NCBI GenBank assembly: GCA_019689555.1
Contig: JADGHE010000035.1
Span: 1-36,123, forward strand
Direction: 5' to 3'
Length of the DNA stretch: 36,123 nucleotides
From: Variibacter sp.
GTDB taxonomy: Bacteria; Pseudomonadota; Alphaproteobacteria; Rhizobiales; Xanthobacteraceae
Under the pieces are notes generated by a model. The model had not been told where the DNA came from. It did no database searches and was given only the letters and a program-made list of their open reading frames with translations. Shown in pieces: positions 1 to 10,552 of this stretch (its first letter is position 1; each line of letters opens with the position of its first letter). The position numbers were made by a program, and so were the translations under genes.

Positions 1-91
1 GGCTCAGCCCGCCCGTCTCGGCCGCCGCCTTGACGAGCGTGCGCCCCATGCGCCCGCCGGCGCCGGCGCTCACCAGCCTCATGTCGGCCAT
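1..91 (-). CDS. dapB: 4-hydroxy-tetrahydrodipicolinate reductase, N-terminal fragment
   Basis: Only the first 30 codons are inside the window; the gene continues off the left edge. The reading starts at the ATG whose complement is at 89-91. It gives a beta strand followed by the glycine-rich GAGGRMGRTLV turn that is characteristic of the NAD(P)H-binding Rossmann fold at the N-terminus of DapB, the cytoplasmic enzyme that reduces dihydrodipicolinate in lysine and meso-diaminopimelate synthesis. It lies 88 bases downstream of pyrF on the same strand and may be co-transcribed with it. An in-frame ATG three codons on (MRLV) is an alternative start. Family identity rests on a short stretch, but the motif is quite specific. 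Confidence 0.8.
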   Translation of the reverse strand, partial: MADMRLVSAGAGGRMGRTLVKAAAETGGLS

Positions 92-179
92 TCCTTGAGT
101 TCCCGGATAACGCCCGCGGGATATAACCGGACGCCGCCCCGGAGAAAAGCGCCCGGTCGCGCGTCGCCCCCCCCCGGAA

Positions 180-881
180 CTAGGAGGTCGCGGCCGCGAT
201 CTCGGCAACGATCGCCTCCGCCGCCGCGCGCGGATCCTCGCTCGCGACGATGGGCCGCCCGACGACCAGATAGTCGGCGCCGCGCTCGATCGCGAGCCGG
301 GGCGTCGCAACGCGCTTCTGATCGTCGAGCGCGGCCCCCGCCGGCCGAACGCCGGGCGTTACGAGAAGCATGGCGGGATCGACGATCTGCCGCAGAAGGC
401 CCGCCTCCTCGGGCGAGCACACGAGCCCGTCCACCCCGATCTCCTGCGCCTGGCGCGCGCGCTGCGCGATCAGATCCCGGACCGTGCCGCGATAGCCGGC
501 CTCCGCCACGTCGCGGTCGTCGTAGGAGGTCAGCACCGTGACGGCGAGGATGCGCAGACCGGAGCCGCGCCGCGCCTCCGCCGCTGCCCGCATGGTCTGC
601 GGATAGGCATGCACGGTGAGAAAGGTCGCGCCGAGCCGCACCACGCTCTCGACCCCGCGCGTGACCGTGTTGCCGATGTCGTGCAGCTTCAGATCGAGAA
701 AGACGCGCTTGCCCGCGCGGACGAGCTGCTCGGCGAGAGAAAGGCCGCCCGCGAACGCGAGCTGATAGCCGATCTTGTAGAACGCGACCGACTCGCCGAG
801 CCGTTCGATCACTGTTTCCGCCGCCGCGACGGACGGCAGATCGAGCGCGACGATGAGCCGGTCGCGGGGGGCACGCGTCAT
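180..881 (-). CDS. pyrF: Orotidine-5'-phosphate decarboxylase
   Basis: This 233-residue cytoplasmic enzyme decarboxylates OMP to UMP, the last step of de novo pyrimidine synthesis. The TIM-barrel landmarks are clear: the first strand LIVALDLPS (about 9-17), the catalytic [10 protein letters not shown] segment with Asp63, Lys65 and Asp68, the PGVRP phosphate loop near the C-terminal third, and a final VVGRPI phosphate-binding turn. Length fits short bacterial PyrF. The ATG at 879-881 was chosen because it begins just before the first strand; the same frame stays open far upstream, but that extension overlaps the flavin reductase and has no family features. It follows the reductase by 140 bases containing two hairpins. 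Confidence 0.95.
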   Translation of the reverse strand: MTRAPRDRLIVALDLPSVAAAETVIERLGESVAFYKIGYQLAFAGGLSLAEQLVRAGKRVFLDLKLHDIGNTVTRGVESVVRLGATFLTVHAYPQTMRAAAEARRGSGLRILAVTVLTSYDDRDVAEAGYRGTVRDLIAQRARQAQEIGVDGLVCSPEEAGLLRQIVDPAMLLVTPGVRPAGAALDDQKRVATPRLAIERGADYLVVGRPIVASEDPRAAAEAIVAEIAAATS

Positions 882-922
882 GGCCGTTGTCCTCGTTCGC
901 AAATCTAGAGTGCGGCGCTTGA

Positions 923-953
923 AGCCGCCTTGCGGCGGCTGCGGACTCCGCAG
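923..953. terminator. Tandem GC-rich hairpins between the flavin reductase and pyrF
   Basis: Positions 923-929 and 934-940 form a perfect 7-bp stem around a 4-base loop, which reads GCAA (a GNRA loop) on the transcribed minus strand. Immediately beside it, 939-944 and 948-953 form a second 6-bp stem with a 3-base loop. They lie downstream of the reductase stop and upstream of pyrF. There is no long T-run, so this may be a weak terminator or an RNA processing or stability element. Confidence 0.4.
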
Positions 954-1021
954 CACGGCTCTGCCGGGCGCCCGCCGCCCCGTCAATCCCGATTCGGCGC
1001 GACGTCGACGCGATCGCTGGG

Positions 1022-1606
1022 CTAGGATGCGAAGCGCTGCGCGGCCTCGACCAGGCGCTCCGTCACGGCCGTGAGAAGGCGGGCGGTGCGCTCGTCCTTC
1101 AGATTGTCCATCTCGTCGAAGGCGACCGCCGCCTCGCGGACGGCGATCTGCTCGGGCAAGACGAGCGCGCCGCATCCGAGTTCGAGCACCTGGCGCAGCG
1201 CAATCAGCGAGCGCATGCCGCCGTAAGTGCCGTTCGAGGCGGCGCCGAGCGCGAAGACGCGGTTCTTGAAGGCGGCGAGCGGGGGCTCGCGCCCCTCGCG
1301 CACCCGGGAGATCCAGTCGAGCGTATTCTTGAGCAACGGCGTTATGGAAGCGTTGTATTCGGGGCTCGCGATGAAGACGCCGTGCTGTCGGCAGAAGAGG
1401 CGCTTGAGCTTGACGGCATTCTCGGGCACGCCCGACTCCGCCTCCGCGTCGGCGTTGTAGAGCGGCAGCGGAAAATCGACGAGGGAGATCAGCGTCACCT
1501 CCGCATCGAGCCGGGTCAACTCCTTGGCGGCGAGCGCGGCCAACCGCGCGTTGAAGGAGCCGGTTCGCACCGATCCCGCGAAGACGAGAATCCTGGGTTG
1601 AGACAT
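1022..1606 (-). CDS. NADPH-dependent FMN reductase family flavoprotein
   Basis: This 194-residue protein has the flavodoxin-like fold of the NADPH-dependent FMN reductase family (ArsH/ChrR/YieF group). The phosphate-binding loop [10 protein letters not shown] is at about 10-19 and the flavin-contacting SPEYN motif is at 81-85, both typical. It probably reduces FMN or quinones with NAD(P)H in the cytoplasm; the physiological substrate cannot be read from sequence. The ATG at 1604-1606 is preferred over an in-frame GTG at 1621 because an AAGAG-like site lies just before it and the protein then begins directly with the first beta strand. It sits between pmtA and pyrF on the same strand. Confidence 0.88.
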   Translation of the reverse strand: MSQPRILVFAGSVRTGSFNARLAALAAKELTRLDAEVTLISLVDFPLPLYNADAEAESGVPENAVKLKRLFCRQHGVFIASPEYNASITPLLKNTLDWISRVREGREPPLAAFKNRVFALGAASNGTYGGMRSLIALRQVLELGCGALVLPEQIAVREAAVAFDEMDNLKDERTARLLTAVTERLVEAAQRFAS

Positions 1607-1763
1607 GCTCTTCGTCCGCACCGCGCGCGCCGCGCCCGAAGGCCTGCGCCCGGCAGATCAGGAAGCCGCGTTCGCGGCGCGACGGGTCCCCGGACCACGT
1701 CGGGGTTCGACGAAACAGACGCAAGTGCAGGCGCGACGCCGCCTCGAAGGCGAGGCCGGCCGG

Positions 1764-2366
1764 TCACGCCTTGCGGTAGACCCAGACGCGCGCCGGGGGC
1801 AGGTTCATCCAGATCCGCTCGGACGCCTCGACCCGCACGCCGGCGACCGACTTCGGGATCGGCGGCACCACCGCATAGGTGAATTGCACGAAAGGGGCGC
1901 CGGGGGCCAGGAGCGCAAGGCAGTCGCGGAACAGCCGCAGGCGCGTCCTGAGCGGCTTGGTGAACAGCGGCAGTCCCGACAGGATCGCGGCGGCCGGCCG
2001 ATGCAAAACGTCCGCCAGCAGCCGCGACATGCCATAGGCGTCGCCCTGAATGATGGTCGCGTCGGGAAAGCGCGTGCGCAGCAACTGGCAGAAGGTGGGG
2101 TTGAACTCCACGAGGACGAGCCGATCCGGCGCAACGCCTCGCTCGATCAAGGCTTCCGTGACCGGCCCCGTGCCCGGGCCGAGCTCGATCACCGGGCCCG
2201 GCCTTCCCGGGTCGACATAGCGCGCCATGGTGCGCGCGAGCACGCGGCCCGAGGGCGTGACCGCGCCCACCACCAACGGCTTCTCGAGCCATGAGCGGAT
2301 GAAGCGGACCTCGTCGTCGAGGCGGAGGATTCTTTTCTGGGAACGCTGAAGCGACTGAGTCGGCAT
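1764..2366 (-). CDS. pmtA: Class I SAM-dependent methyltransferase, PmtA-like (phosphatidylethanolamine N-methyltransferase)
   Basis: The 200-residue protein carries SAM-binding motif I as ELGPGTGPVT (61-70), followed by an acidic motif II (LVLVEFN) and a GDAYGM segment. The leading GAVTPSGRVLARTM stretch and the SGLPLF motif IV resemble the soluble rhizobial phospholipid N-methyltransferase family, which makes phosphatidylcholine from phosphatidylethanolamine at the inner membrane. Position 76 bases downstream of dnaJ agrees with an arrangement I recall for rhizobial genomes. The ATG at 2366 was chosen; a TTG at 2396 would add ten residues with no family support. rRNA dimethyladenosine transferases share motif I, so the substrate assignment is an inference from family and context. 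Confidence 0.75.
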   Translation of the reverse strand: MPTQSLQRSQKRILRLDDEVRFIRSWLEKPLVVGAVTPSGRVLARTMARYVDPGRPGPVIELGPGTGPVTEALIERGVAPDRLVLVEFNPTFCQLLRTRFPDATIIQGDAYGMSRLLADVLHRPAAAILSGLPLFTKPLRTRLRLFRDCLALLAPGAPFVQFTYAVVPPIPKSVAGVRVEASERIWMNLPPARVWVYRKA

Positions 2367-2442
2367 TGCTGTTGTCGTCGGCGCGGACGAAAGCAAGCCC
2401 GCGCCTCACGCGTAACGGGCTCGCAGGCAGGGGTCAAGCCGG

Positions 2443-3579
2443 TTAGGGAGAACTCCCCAGTCCGTCAAAAAACTCCTTGACCTTGGCAAAGAACCCGCTC
2501 GACTCGGGGTGCGTCTGGTCGGACGAGGCCTTTTCGAACTCCATCAGGAGTTCTTTCTGCCTCTTGGTCAGGTTCTGCGGGGTCTCGACGACGACCTGCA
2601 CGTACATGTCGCCCGTCTGTTTCGAGCGCAGCACCGGCATGCCGCGGCCCTGCAGCCGGAAGCGGCGGCCGGACTGCGTCCCCTCCGGAATCTTCACGCG
2701 CGCCTTGCCGCCGTCGATGGTCGGCACCTCGAAGGTGCCGCCGAGCGCCGCCGTCACCATGGAGATGGGGACGCGGCAGTGCAGATCGGCGCCGTCGCGC
2801 TGAAAGAAGGGGTGGGGCTCGATCGACAGAAAGATGTAGAGGTCGCCGGGCGCGCCGCCGCGCAGCCCCGCTTCGCCTTCGCCGGCGAGGCGGATGCGCG
2901 TCCCGTCCTCGACGCCGGGGGGAATGTTGACCGAGAGCGTGCGCTCCCGCGTGACCCGGCCGGAGCCGCCGCACTGCGCGCAGGGATCGTCGATCACCTG
3001 CCCGTGCCCGTGGCACGTGGAGCAGGTGCGCTCCAGCGTGAAGAAGCCCTGCTGATGGCGCACGCGACCGGCGCCGCCGCACGTCATGCACACCCTGGGC
3101 CTGCTGCCGGCCTTGGCGCCCGTGCCCGAGCAGGCCTCGCACACGACCGCGGTGGGAATGCGGATCTGCGCGGTCTTGCCCGAATAGGCCTCCTCGAGCG
3201 TGATTTCGAGGTTGTAGCGCAGATCGGCCCCGCGCTCGCGGCCGGAGGCGCGACTGCGGGCGCCCATGCCGAACACGCCTTCGAAAATGTCCGCAAAGGC
3301 GGAGGCGAAATCGGCCCCGAACCCGGCGCCGCCGTTGCCGGCACCCATGCCGTGCTCGAAGGCGGCGTGGCCGAAGCGGTCATAGGCGGCGCGCTTCTCC
3401 GGATCCTTGAGGACGTCGTAGGCCTCGTTGATCTCCTTGAAGCGCTGCTCGGCCTCCTTGTTGCCCGGGTTGCGATCCGGGTGCCACTTCATCGCGGCCT
3501 TGCGGTACGCTGCCTTCAGCTCCGCTTCGGTCGCGTCACGCGAGACTCCCAGCGTTTCGTAGTAGCAGCGTTTGGCCAT
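2443..3579 (-). CDS. dnaJ: Chaperone protein DnaJ (Hsp40)
   Basis: This 378-residue co-chaperone stimulates DnaK ATPase activity and delivers unfolded clients in the cytoplasm. The J domain (about 1-70) contains HPD at 33-35. A short Gly/Phe-rich linker follows (about 75-105). The zinc-finger domain has four CxxCxGxG repeats, with cysteines at 147/150, 164/167, 186/189 and 200/203. The C-terminal client-binding domains follow and include the [15 protein letters not shown] segment. Length matches type I DnaJ. It lies 141 bases downstream of dnaK on the same strand; the gap holds a strong palindrome that could set the dnaK:dnaJ ratio. Confidence 0.97.
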   Translation of the reverse strand: MAKRCYYETLGVSRDATEAELKAAYRKAAMKWHPDRNPGNKEAEQRFKEINEAYDVLKDPEKRAAYDRFGHAAFEHGMGAGNGGAGFGADFASAFADIFEGVFGMGARSRASGRERGADLRYNLEITLEEAYSGKTAQIRIPTAVVCEACSGTGAKAGSRPRVCMTCGGAGRVRHQQGFFTLERTCSTCHGHGQVIDDPCAQCGGSGRVTRERTLSVNIPPGVEDGTRIRLAGEGEAGLRGGAPGDLYIFLSIEPHPFFQRDGADLHCRVPISMVTAALGGTFEVPTIDGGKARVKIPEGTQSGRRFRLQGRGMPVLRSKQTGDMYVQVVVETPQNLTKRQKELLMEFEKASSDQTHPESSGFFAKVKEFFDGLGSSP

Positions 3580-3652
3580 ACGCCATCGCCCCGACTAGAC
3601 GGCTGTCCCGGCCGGATGCAGCCCGGCCGCCCAAAACTTTGCATAAAGATGG

Positions 3653-3675
3653 ACCCCCGGGCCAGGCCCGGGGGT
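3653..3675. repeat. Perfect 23-bp palindrome in the dnaK-dnaJ gap
   Basis: Arms 3653-3663 and 3665-3675 are exact inverse complements (11 bp, all G/C except the outermost A-T pair) around a single central base. As RNA on either strand it would form a very stable stem with the central bases opened as a loop. It lies 45 bases past the dnaK stop and about 75 bases before the dnaJ start. There is no T-run on the minus strand, so it is not a canonical intrinsic terminator. It could be an mRNA processing or stabilising hairpin, or one copy of a dispersed intergenic palindrome. No second copy was seen in this window. Confidence 0.7.
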
Positions 3676-3720
3676 GACAACCCTCTCCTCACTGCCGAGC
3701 GGCATGCGACCCTCCGGCCG

Positions 3721-5634
<1,914 letters not shown>

Positions 5635-5949
5635 GATACATCCTCTTTTCGTTGCGGCAGGCCGCCCGGACCAAGAAAGCGCCCGGATCAGAAGCGTCGT
5701 GGCAGGTCTGCAAGCGCCTGCCGACCGCCCCCCCGCGGCCCCCAAGATGCTACAGGTCAGCCGCTCCCGCGGCCTGATCGGCATATAGGGGGAGGCGATT
5801 TTGCCCGCAAGACAGCCGCTCCCCCAATCGCGTTTCATTTTCCCGGCGGCCCGCCTGCCCTGTTTTCTCCCCGGTCGCGACCTATTAGGGTGTGTTTTTC
5901 ATCCTCCCGACAAGAGCCCAATGCAGCGGGCTGATTTCAAGGCTCGTTC
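5635..5949. other. Divergent intergenic region between dnaK and a secreted-protein gene
   Basis: This 315-base stretch holds the dnaK leader (about 140 bases on the minus strand), the sigma-32 type promoter at 5783-5811, and the upstream region of the plus-strand gene at 5950. I see no CIRCE inverted repeat and no credible small gene. A promoter for the plus-strand gene could not be assigned with any confidence. Confidence 0.6.
5783..5811 (-). promoter_or_regulatory. RpoH (sigma-32) type heat-shock promoter of dnaK
   Basis: On the minus strand the -35 element CTTG (5808-5811, within CTGTCTTG) is separated by exactly 18 bases from the -10 element CCTATAT (5783-5789). This is a full match to the alphaproteobacterial RpoH pattern CTTG-N17/18-CYTATNT as I know it. 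Predicted transcription start is near 5775, leaving a leader of about 140 bases before the dnaK ATG. The grpE promoter has the same spacing and the same ATATGCCG string at its -10 region. Confidence 0.8.
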
Positions 5950-6933
5950 ATGCTTCGATCGTTCCGTTTCGGCGTCGTCGCCGTCTTTCTCGCCGCCGTT
6001 GCGCTCCTCGCGCTCGCGCGCACGAGCTACGGGCAATCCGGCGGACCGTCCGGCGAGCCCGTCTTTCCGCCGGCCTCTCGGATCGGCCTTGCGCCGCCCC
6101 CGGGTTTCGTTCCCGCCCCCGATTTTCCCGGCTTCCGCCACAGCGAAAAGCGCGCCTCCATCCTCATCGCCGAGCTGCCCGGCTCCGCCTTCGATACGAT
6201 CGAGAAGCAGGTCTCGGCCGATCTGGAGAAGGATACGCCCGTGCCCGTCACCCGCACCGACGTCACCTTCAAGGACGGCGGGACGGGGTTCGTTCTCCAC
6301 GGGCGCCCCAACAGTCCGCAAGGTCCGGTGTTGCGGTGGACGCTCGTCGCCCGCATCGGCGGCCTGACCGCCGTGGTGACGGCGATCGTTCCCGAACAGG
6401 TTCAGGACGTCGTCTCCGACGCCGCGATCCGCGCCTCGCTCGCGACGCTGACCGTCCGTCCGGTCGTGCCGCTCGAAGAGCAGCTTTCGGTGCTGCCCTT
6501 CGCCATGCACGATCTCGGCGGCTTCCGCATCGTCCGCGTCGAGCCGGGCGGCGCCGCGCTGCTCACCGACGGCCCGAACGACGTCATCGAGATCGCGGAA
6601 CAGCCGCTCCTCCTCGTCGCCATCTCGCCGCTCATGACGCAGCCCCAGCCGAGCGAGCGGGACGGCTTCGCCCGCCGCCTGTTCGGCGAGATCGCAGGGC
6701 TGAAGGAGGTTCGGGTGATGCGCTCGGAACCGCTGCGCGTGGCCGGGCAGCAGGGTCACGAAATCCTGGCCGAGGCCAAGGACGCCAAGACCGCGGCGGA
6801 CGTCACCGCCGTCCAGTGGCTGCGCTTCGGCACGGGAACGTTGCTGCGCATCGTGGGGATCGCGCGGAAGGATGCATGGCCTGCCCTCTATCCGCGCTTC
6901 CGCCAGGTGCGCGACGGCATCGGCCCCAAATAG
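5950..6933 (+). CDS. Conserved hypothetical secreted protein
   Basis: The 327-residue product starts with a classic Sec signal peptide (basic start, hydrophobic core about 8-22, probable cleavage near 26-30), so it should be periplasmic. The mature part is rich in alternating beta segments with no cysteines and no catalytic motif that I recognise; two similar halves are possible, since both contain a strand followed by an LRWTLV/QWLRFG-like segment. It is divergent from dnaK and runs tail to tail with grpE, with a 19-base gap. I cannot name a function. Start chosen at 5950 because it begins the signal peptide; the upstream ribosome site is weak (an AGG at 5939-5941). Confidence 0.8.
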   Translation: MLRSFRFGVVAVFLAAVALLALARTSYGQSGGPSGEPVFPPASRIGLAPPPGFVPAPDFPGFRHSEKRASILIAELPGSAFDTIEKQVSADLEKDTPVPVTRTDVTFKDGGTGFVLHGRPNSPQGPVLRWTLVARIGGLTAVVTAIVPEQVQDVVSDAAIRASLATLTVRPVVPLEEQLSVLPFAMHDLGGFRIVRVEPGGAALLTDGPNDVIEIAEQPLLLVAISPLMTQPQPSERDGFARRLFGEIAGLKEVRVMRSEPLRVAGQQGHEILAEAKDAKTAADVTAVQWLRFGTGTLLRIVGIARKDAWPALYPRFRQVRDGIGPK

Positions 6934-6952
6934 TCCGCCCTCCCGCGGCGTC

Positions 6953-7693
6953 CTACTTTCCGGTCGCCGGGGCGGAGGCTTCGTCCTGCTCCGGCTTGCC
7001 GCCGGCCTGAACGTCCGGGTTGTCGTTGGCCGGACCGTTGGCCGCCTTGGGCCCGCCCTTGGCGACCCCCACGAGCGCCGGACGCAGCACGCGCTCGCCG
7101 ATCGTATAGCCGTCCTGCACCACCTGAACGACCGTGCCGGCTGGGACCGACGGGTCCTCCACCTCGAACATGGCCTGGTGGACGTGGGGATCGAACTTCT
7201 GCCCCTGCGCTTCGAGCCGGCGGACGCCGTGCTTCTCCAGCGCTTTCGCGAGCTCCCGATCGGTCAACTCGACGCCCTCGATGAGCGACTTGATGCCCGC
7301 TTCGGCGCTCTCGCGCAGCGCGGGCGGAACGGCGGCGAGCGCCCGCCGCATATTGTCCGCCACCCCCACCATGTCGCGGGCGAAGCTCGCGATTCCGTAG
7401 GTTCTGGCGTCGGCGACCTCGCGCTCCGTGCGCCGGCGCAGATTTTCCATTTCGGCGAGGGCGCGCAGCCAGCGGTCGCGGAACTCGGCGCTCTCCTTCG
7501 CCAGCGCCTCGACGTCGACGGCCTGGCCGCCGCTCTGCGCCTCGGCCTGCTTGTCGCGGCTCTGCGCCTCGGCCTCCTTTTCGCGCTTTTCCGTCTCGGC
7601 CGCCGCCGCGCCGGAGGGCGGAGCGGTTTCCACAACGTCTTCGCCGTCCTGCTTCGCAGCTTCAGGCGCGTGGGCGCCGTTGTCCGTCATCAT
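6953..7693 (-). CDS. grpE: Nucleotide exchange factor GrpE
   Basis: GrpE releases ADP from DnaK and completes the DnaKJ-GrpE cycle. The 246-residue protein has a long Ala/Glu/Gln-rich N-terminal arm (1-75), a coiled-coil helix with the RRRTERE segment, and the conserved C-terminal beta domain with [13 protein letters not shown] and the [13 protein letters not shown] motif. It is somewhat longer than the roughly 200 residues of many GrpE proteins because of extensions at both ends. Two adjacent ATG codons are possible at 7693 and 7690. The gene lies 201 bases downstream of hrcA and has its own sigma-32 type promoter. Confidence 0.95.
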   Translation of the reverse strand: MMTDNGAHAPEAAKQDGEDVVETAPPSGAAAAETEKREKEAEAQSRDKQAEAQSGGQAVDVEALAKESAEFRDRWLRALAEMENLRRRTEREVADARTYGIASFARDMVGVADNMRRALAAVPPALRESAEAGIKSLIEGVELTDRELAKALEKHGVRRLEAQGQKFDPHVHQAMFEVEDPSVPAGTVVQVVQDGYTIGERVLRPALVGVAKGGPKAANGPANDNPDVQAGGKPEQDEASAPATGK

Positions 7694-7737
7694 GCCAGTC
7701 CCGTCTTGTCAGGCAAAACATGGAACATTCGGCCGGC

Positions 7738-7766
7738 ATATCAGGGCTCGGGCGGCAAAAATCAAG
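7738..7766 (-). promoter_or_regulatory. RpoH (sigma-32) type heat-shock promoter of grpE
   Basis: On the minus strand, CTTG (7763-7766) is followed after 18 bases by CTGATAT (7738-7744), one mismatch from the CYTATNT pattern. The -10 region continues as ATATGCCG, identical to the dnaK promoter. Predicted start is near 7731, giving a leader of under 40 bases before the grpE ATG. This would let grpE be induced by heat independently of hrcA upstream. Confidence 0.65.
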
Positions 7767-7894
7767 CCGCGGAGGCTCGCCCGGCTGCGCTCGCCTATCC
7801 GCGAGCCTGCCGCAGGCCGTCGCGACACCGGCGGCGCCCGGCCCGCTACGGATCCTGTGAGGGTGCCGGCCGCGCGGCGAGCCGGCCCGCGGCG

Positions 7895-8971
7895 CTATCC
7901 CCCCAGGACGCGGCTCACCAGCCGCGCCGTGTAGTCGACCATGGGGATGATGCGCGCGTAGTTCAGCCGCGTCGGCCCGATGACCCCGATGACCCCGATG
8001 ATGCGCCCCGCGCTGTCGCGGTACGGCGCCACGATCGTCGACGAGCCGGAGAGCGAGAACAGGTTGTTCTCCGACCCGATGAAGATGCGCACGCCTTCCG
8101 CCTGCTCGGCGCGGCCCAGAAGATCGATCACGCCCTTCTTGGTTTCGAGATCGTCGAAGAGCAGGCGCACGCGCTCGAGGTCTTCGAGCGCGCGCAGGTC
8201 CTCGAGCAGATTGGCGTGGCCGCGCACGATGAGCTTGCGGTCCTCGCGCTCGCCCCCCGACCAGCTCGCAAGGCCCGCCTCGATGATGCGCTGCGTGAGC
8301 TGATCGAGCTTCGCGCGGTCGGCCTCGAGCGCCTTTTCCAGGTCCGCCTTGGCCTCGGCGAGCGTGCGGCCGCGGATCCGGGCGTTGAGGAAATTGGCCG
8401 CCTCGGTGAGCGAGGACGTGGGCAGGTCCTTCGGCACGTTGAAGACGCGGTTCTCCACCTGCCCGTCCTCGGATACGAGCACGACCAGGGCGCGCTCGGG
8501 CTCGAGCCGCACGAATTCGATGTGCTTCAGCCGGGCGTTGACCTTCGCGGTGAGCACGATGCCGGCGGCGCGCGTGAGCCCCGAGAGCATGGTGGAGGCC
8601 TCGTCCAGCACCGCTTCGACCGACTTGCCGGAGGCTGCGATCCGCGCCTCCATCTCGCGCCGCTCGCTCTCGGTGAGGTCGCCGATTTCCAGCAACGCGT
8701 CGACGAAGAAGCGCAGGCCGAGCTCGGTCGGCAGCCGCCCGGCGGACGTGTGCGGGGCATAGATGAGCCCGAGCTGCTCCAGATCCGACATCACGTTGCG
8801 CACGGAGGCCGGCGACAGGCTCATCGAAATGATGCGCGAGAGGTTGCGCGACCCGACCGGCTCGCCGGTCGCCAGGTAGCTCTCGACGATCTGGCGGAAA
8901 ATCTCGCGCGATCGCTCGTTGAGCTGCGCAAGCCCGACATGGTGGGCGCCGATGGGAACGTCGTGAGACAC
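7895..8971 (-). CDS. hrcA: Heat-inducible transcription repressor HrcA
   Basis: HrcA binds CIRCE operators and represses groESL and related genes; its activity depends on GroEL. The 358-residue protein has the N-terminal winged helix ([26 protein letters not shown] region, about 12-37, and the [18 protein letters not shown] recognition segment) and the C-terminal GAF-like domain ending in a [16 protein letters not shown] motif, all diagnostic. The GTG start at 8971 is supported by a GGGAGA site about 8 bases upstream; no ATG lies nearby in frame. It is divergent from rph across 141 bases. No CIRCE element was seen anywhere in this window, so its targets are elsewhere. Confidence 0.95.
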   Translation of the reverse strand: MSHDVPIGAHHVGLAQLNERSREIFRQIVESYLATGEPVGSRNLSRIISMSLSPASVRNVMSDLEQLGLIYAPHTSAGRLPTELGLRFFVDALLEIGDLTESERREMEARIAASGKSVEAVLDEASTMLSGLTRAAGIVLTAKVNARLKHIEFVRLEPERALVVLVSEDGQVENRVFNVPKDLPTSSLTEAANFLNARIRGRTLAEAKADLEKALEADRAKLDQLTQRIIEAGLASWSGGEREDRKLIVRGHANLLEDLRALEDLERVRLLFDDLETKKGVIDLLGRAEQAEGVRIFIGSENNLFSLSGSSTIVAPYRDSAGRIIGVIGVIGPTRLNYARIIPMVDYTARLVSRVLGG

Positions 8972-9037
8972 TGAAGTTATCTCCCGCGTGCGGCAGGAGA
9001 ATTGTCTATGCCGGGGCCGAACTTCAAGAGCGGGGCC

Positions 9038-9066
9038 TTGTCGGGCGGCCCGCCGGCTCCTAAAAG
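9038..9066 (+). promoter_or_regulatory. Candidate sigma-70 promoter of rph
   Basis: TTGTCG at 9038-9043 and TAAAAG at 9061-9066 are separated by 17 bases, in the short divergent gap between hrcA and rph. The predicted start is about 40 bases before the rph ATG. The same -35 hexamer with the same spacing occurs before comM. Confidence 0.45.
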
Positions 9067-9097
9067 CGCAGGCGAACGCTTCCGCGCCAAGCCCGCC

Positions 9098-9103
9098 AGG
9101 AGA
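9098..9103 (+). promoter_or_regulatory. Ribosome binding site deciding the rph start
   Basis: AGGAGA lies 9 bases before the ATG at 9113. The frame is open to 9002, but the added residues are low-complexity and not part of the family, so this site fixes the start at 9113. Confidence 0.7.
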
Positions 9104-9112
9104 ACCCGAACG

Positions 9113-9826
9113 ATGCGGCCAAGCCGCCGACAGCCGGACGAAATGCGCCCGGTCACGCTGGATCGTGGCGTCGTCAAGTACGCCGAAGGTTCCTGCTTCG
9201 TGAAATTCGGCGACACCCACGTGCTGGTGACCGCGACGCTGGAGGACCGCGTGCCCCACTGGCTCAAGGGCCAGGCGCGCGGCTGGATCACGGCCGAATA
9301 CGGCATGCTGCCGCGCGCGACCTCCGAGCGCACGCGGCGCGAGGCGGCGACGGGCCGCCAGGCCGGCCGCACGCTCGAAATTCAACGGCTGATCGGGCGG
9401 TCGCTGCGCGCGGTCGTCGACCTGTCGGCGCTCGGCGAGCGGCAGATCACCATCGACTGCGACGTCATCCAGGCCGACGGCGGCACCCGCACCGCGGCTA
9501 TCACCGGCGGCTGGGTGGCGCTCAGCGACTGCATCGCCTGGATGAAGGCCCGCGACATGCTGCGGACCGATCCGCTGCGCGATCAGGTGGCGGCCATCTC
9601 CTGCGGCATCTACAACGGCGTGCCGGTGCTCGATCTCGACTACGCGGAAGACTCGTGCGCCGAGACGGACGCCAATTTCGTCATGACCGGCAGCGGACAT
9701 CTGGTGGAAGTCCAGGGAAGCGCCGAGAAGGCTCCCTTCACCGAGGCCGATCTCCTGGCCCTGCTGGCGCAGGCCCGCAAGGGCATCGCCAAGCTGATCG
9801 AGCTGCAGAAGCTCGCCGTGATGTAA
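9113..9826 (+). CDS. rph: Ribonuclease PH
   Basis: This phosphorolytic 3'-to-5' exoribonuclease trims tRNA 3' ends, using phosphate and releasing nucleoside diphosphates. The 237-residue protein shows the typical MRPS..R..DEMRPV start, the [14 protein letters not shown] segment, a conserved RxxxRxxxD run at RSLRAVVD and [18 protein letters not shown]. Length equals the family standard. It is followed after 72 bases by rdgB in the same direction; rph-rdgB-hemW probably form one transcription unit. Confidence 0.97.
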   Translation: MRPSRRQPDEMRPVTLDRGVVKYAEGSCFVKFGDTHVLVTATLEDRVPHWLKGQARGWITAEYGMLPRATSERTRREAATGRQAGRTLEIQRLIGRSLRAVVDLSALGERQITIDCDVIQADGGTRTAAITGGWVALSDCIAWMKARDMLRTDPLRDQVAAISCGIYNGVPVLDLDYAEDSCAETDANFVMTGSGHLVEVQGSAEKAPFTEADLLALLAQARKGIAKLIELQKLAVM

Positions 9827-9898
9827 TGCCCGGCGGCGTCGCGCATGCGTCGCGGAGGCGCCGCGCGCGAAGCGCCGCTCAAAGCCAGGCCTGAAAGC

Positions 9899-10552
9899 AT
9901 GACGCTCGCCATGCTCGGACATCGCCTCATCACCGACCGGCTGGTCATCGCGACCCACAACCCTGGCAAGCTCGTCGAAATGCGCGAGATGCTGGTGCCG
10001 TACGGGATCGACGCCGTCTCGGCCGCCAAGCTCGGCCTTCCCGAGCCGGAGGAGACGGGGGCGAGCTTCGCCGAGAACGCCCGCATCAAGGCGGTCGCCG
10101 CCGCCAAGACCTCCGGCCTGGCCGCCTTTGCGGACGACTCGGGGCTCGTCGTCGAGGCGCTGGGCGGCGCGCCCGGCATCTATTCGGCGCGCTGGGCCGG
10201 TCCGGAAAAGGACTTCGCCGCCGCCATGCAGAAGGTCGAGACGGCGCTCCAGGAGCGCAAGGCCGAGACCCCCGAGCAGCGGCGCGCCCAGTTCGTCTCG
10301 GCGCTGTGCGTCGCCTGGCCCGATGGGCATCTCGAAGAGTTCGAGGGCCGGGTCTCGGGCACGCTGGTGTGGCCGCCGCGCGGGACGCGCGGCTTCGGCT
10401 ACGATCCGATGTTCCAGCCGGACGGTTTCGAGCGTACCTTCGGCGAAATGAGCAACGAGGAGAAGAACCTTCTGCCGCCGCGCGGGCGCGGCCTGTCGCA
10501 CCGCGCGCGCGCCTTTCTCAAGCTCGCGGAGGCATGCCTTGCCCGGCCATGA
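9899..10552 (+). CDS. rdgB: dITP/XTP pyrophosphatase (RdgB/HAM1 family)
   Basis: This 217-residue enzyme hydrolyses non-canonical purine triphosphates such as dITP and XTP to monophosphates, keeping them out of DNA and RNA. Family landmarks are [10 protein letters not shown] near the N-terminus, [14 protein letters not shown] in the middle, GFGYDPMF, and a C-terminal SHRARAF motif. The ATG at 9899 gives a normal N-terminus; an ATG at 9911 is an alternative, and the ribosome site is weak for both. The last 14 bases overlap the start of hemW, suggesting coupled translation. Confidence 0.94.
   Translation: MTLAMLGHRLITDRLVIATHNPGKLVEMREMLVPYGIDAVSAAKLGLPEPEETGASFAENARIKAVAAAKTSGLAAFADDSGLVVEALGGAPGIYSARWAGPEKDFAAAMQKVETALQERKAETPEQRRAQFVSALCVAWPDGHLEEFEGRVSGTLVWPPRGTRGFGYDPMFQPDGFERTFGEMSNEEKNLLPPRGRGLSHRARAFLKLAEACLARP
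10528..10532 (+). promoter_or_regulatory. Ribosome binding site for the TTG start of hemW
   Basis: GGAGG lies inside the 3' end of rdgB, 6 bases before the TTG at 10539. No ATG in the hemW frame is as well placed, so this site supports the unusual TTG start and an overlap with rdgB. Confidence 0.6.

Noticed and set aside
6872-8974. A 700-codon open plus-strand frame opposite grpE and hrcA.
   Set aside because: It is antisense to two certain genes, has low-complexity composition, and has no ribosome site or domain.
8972-10501. Upstream extension of the hrcA frame across rph and rdgB.
   Set aside because: HrcA begins at the GTG at 8971 with a good ribosome site; the extension is antisense to rph and rdgB and matches nothing.
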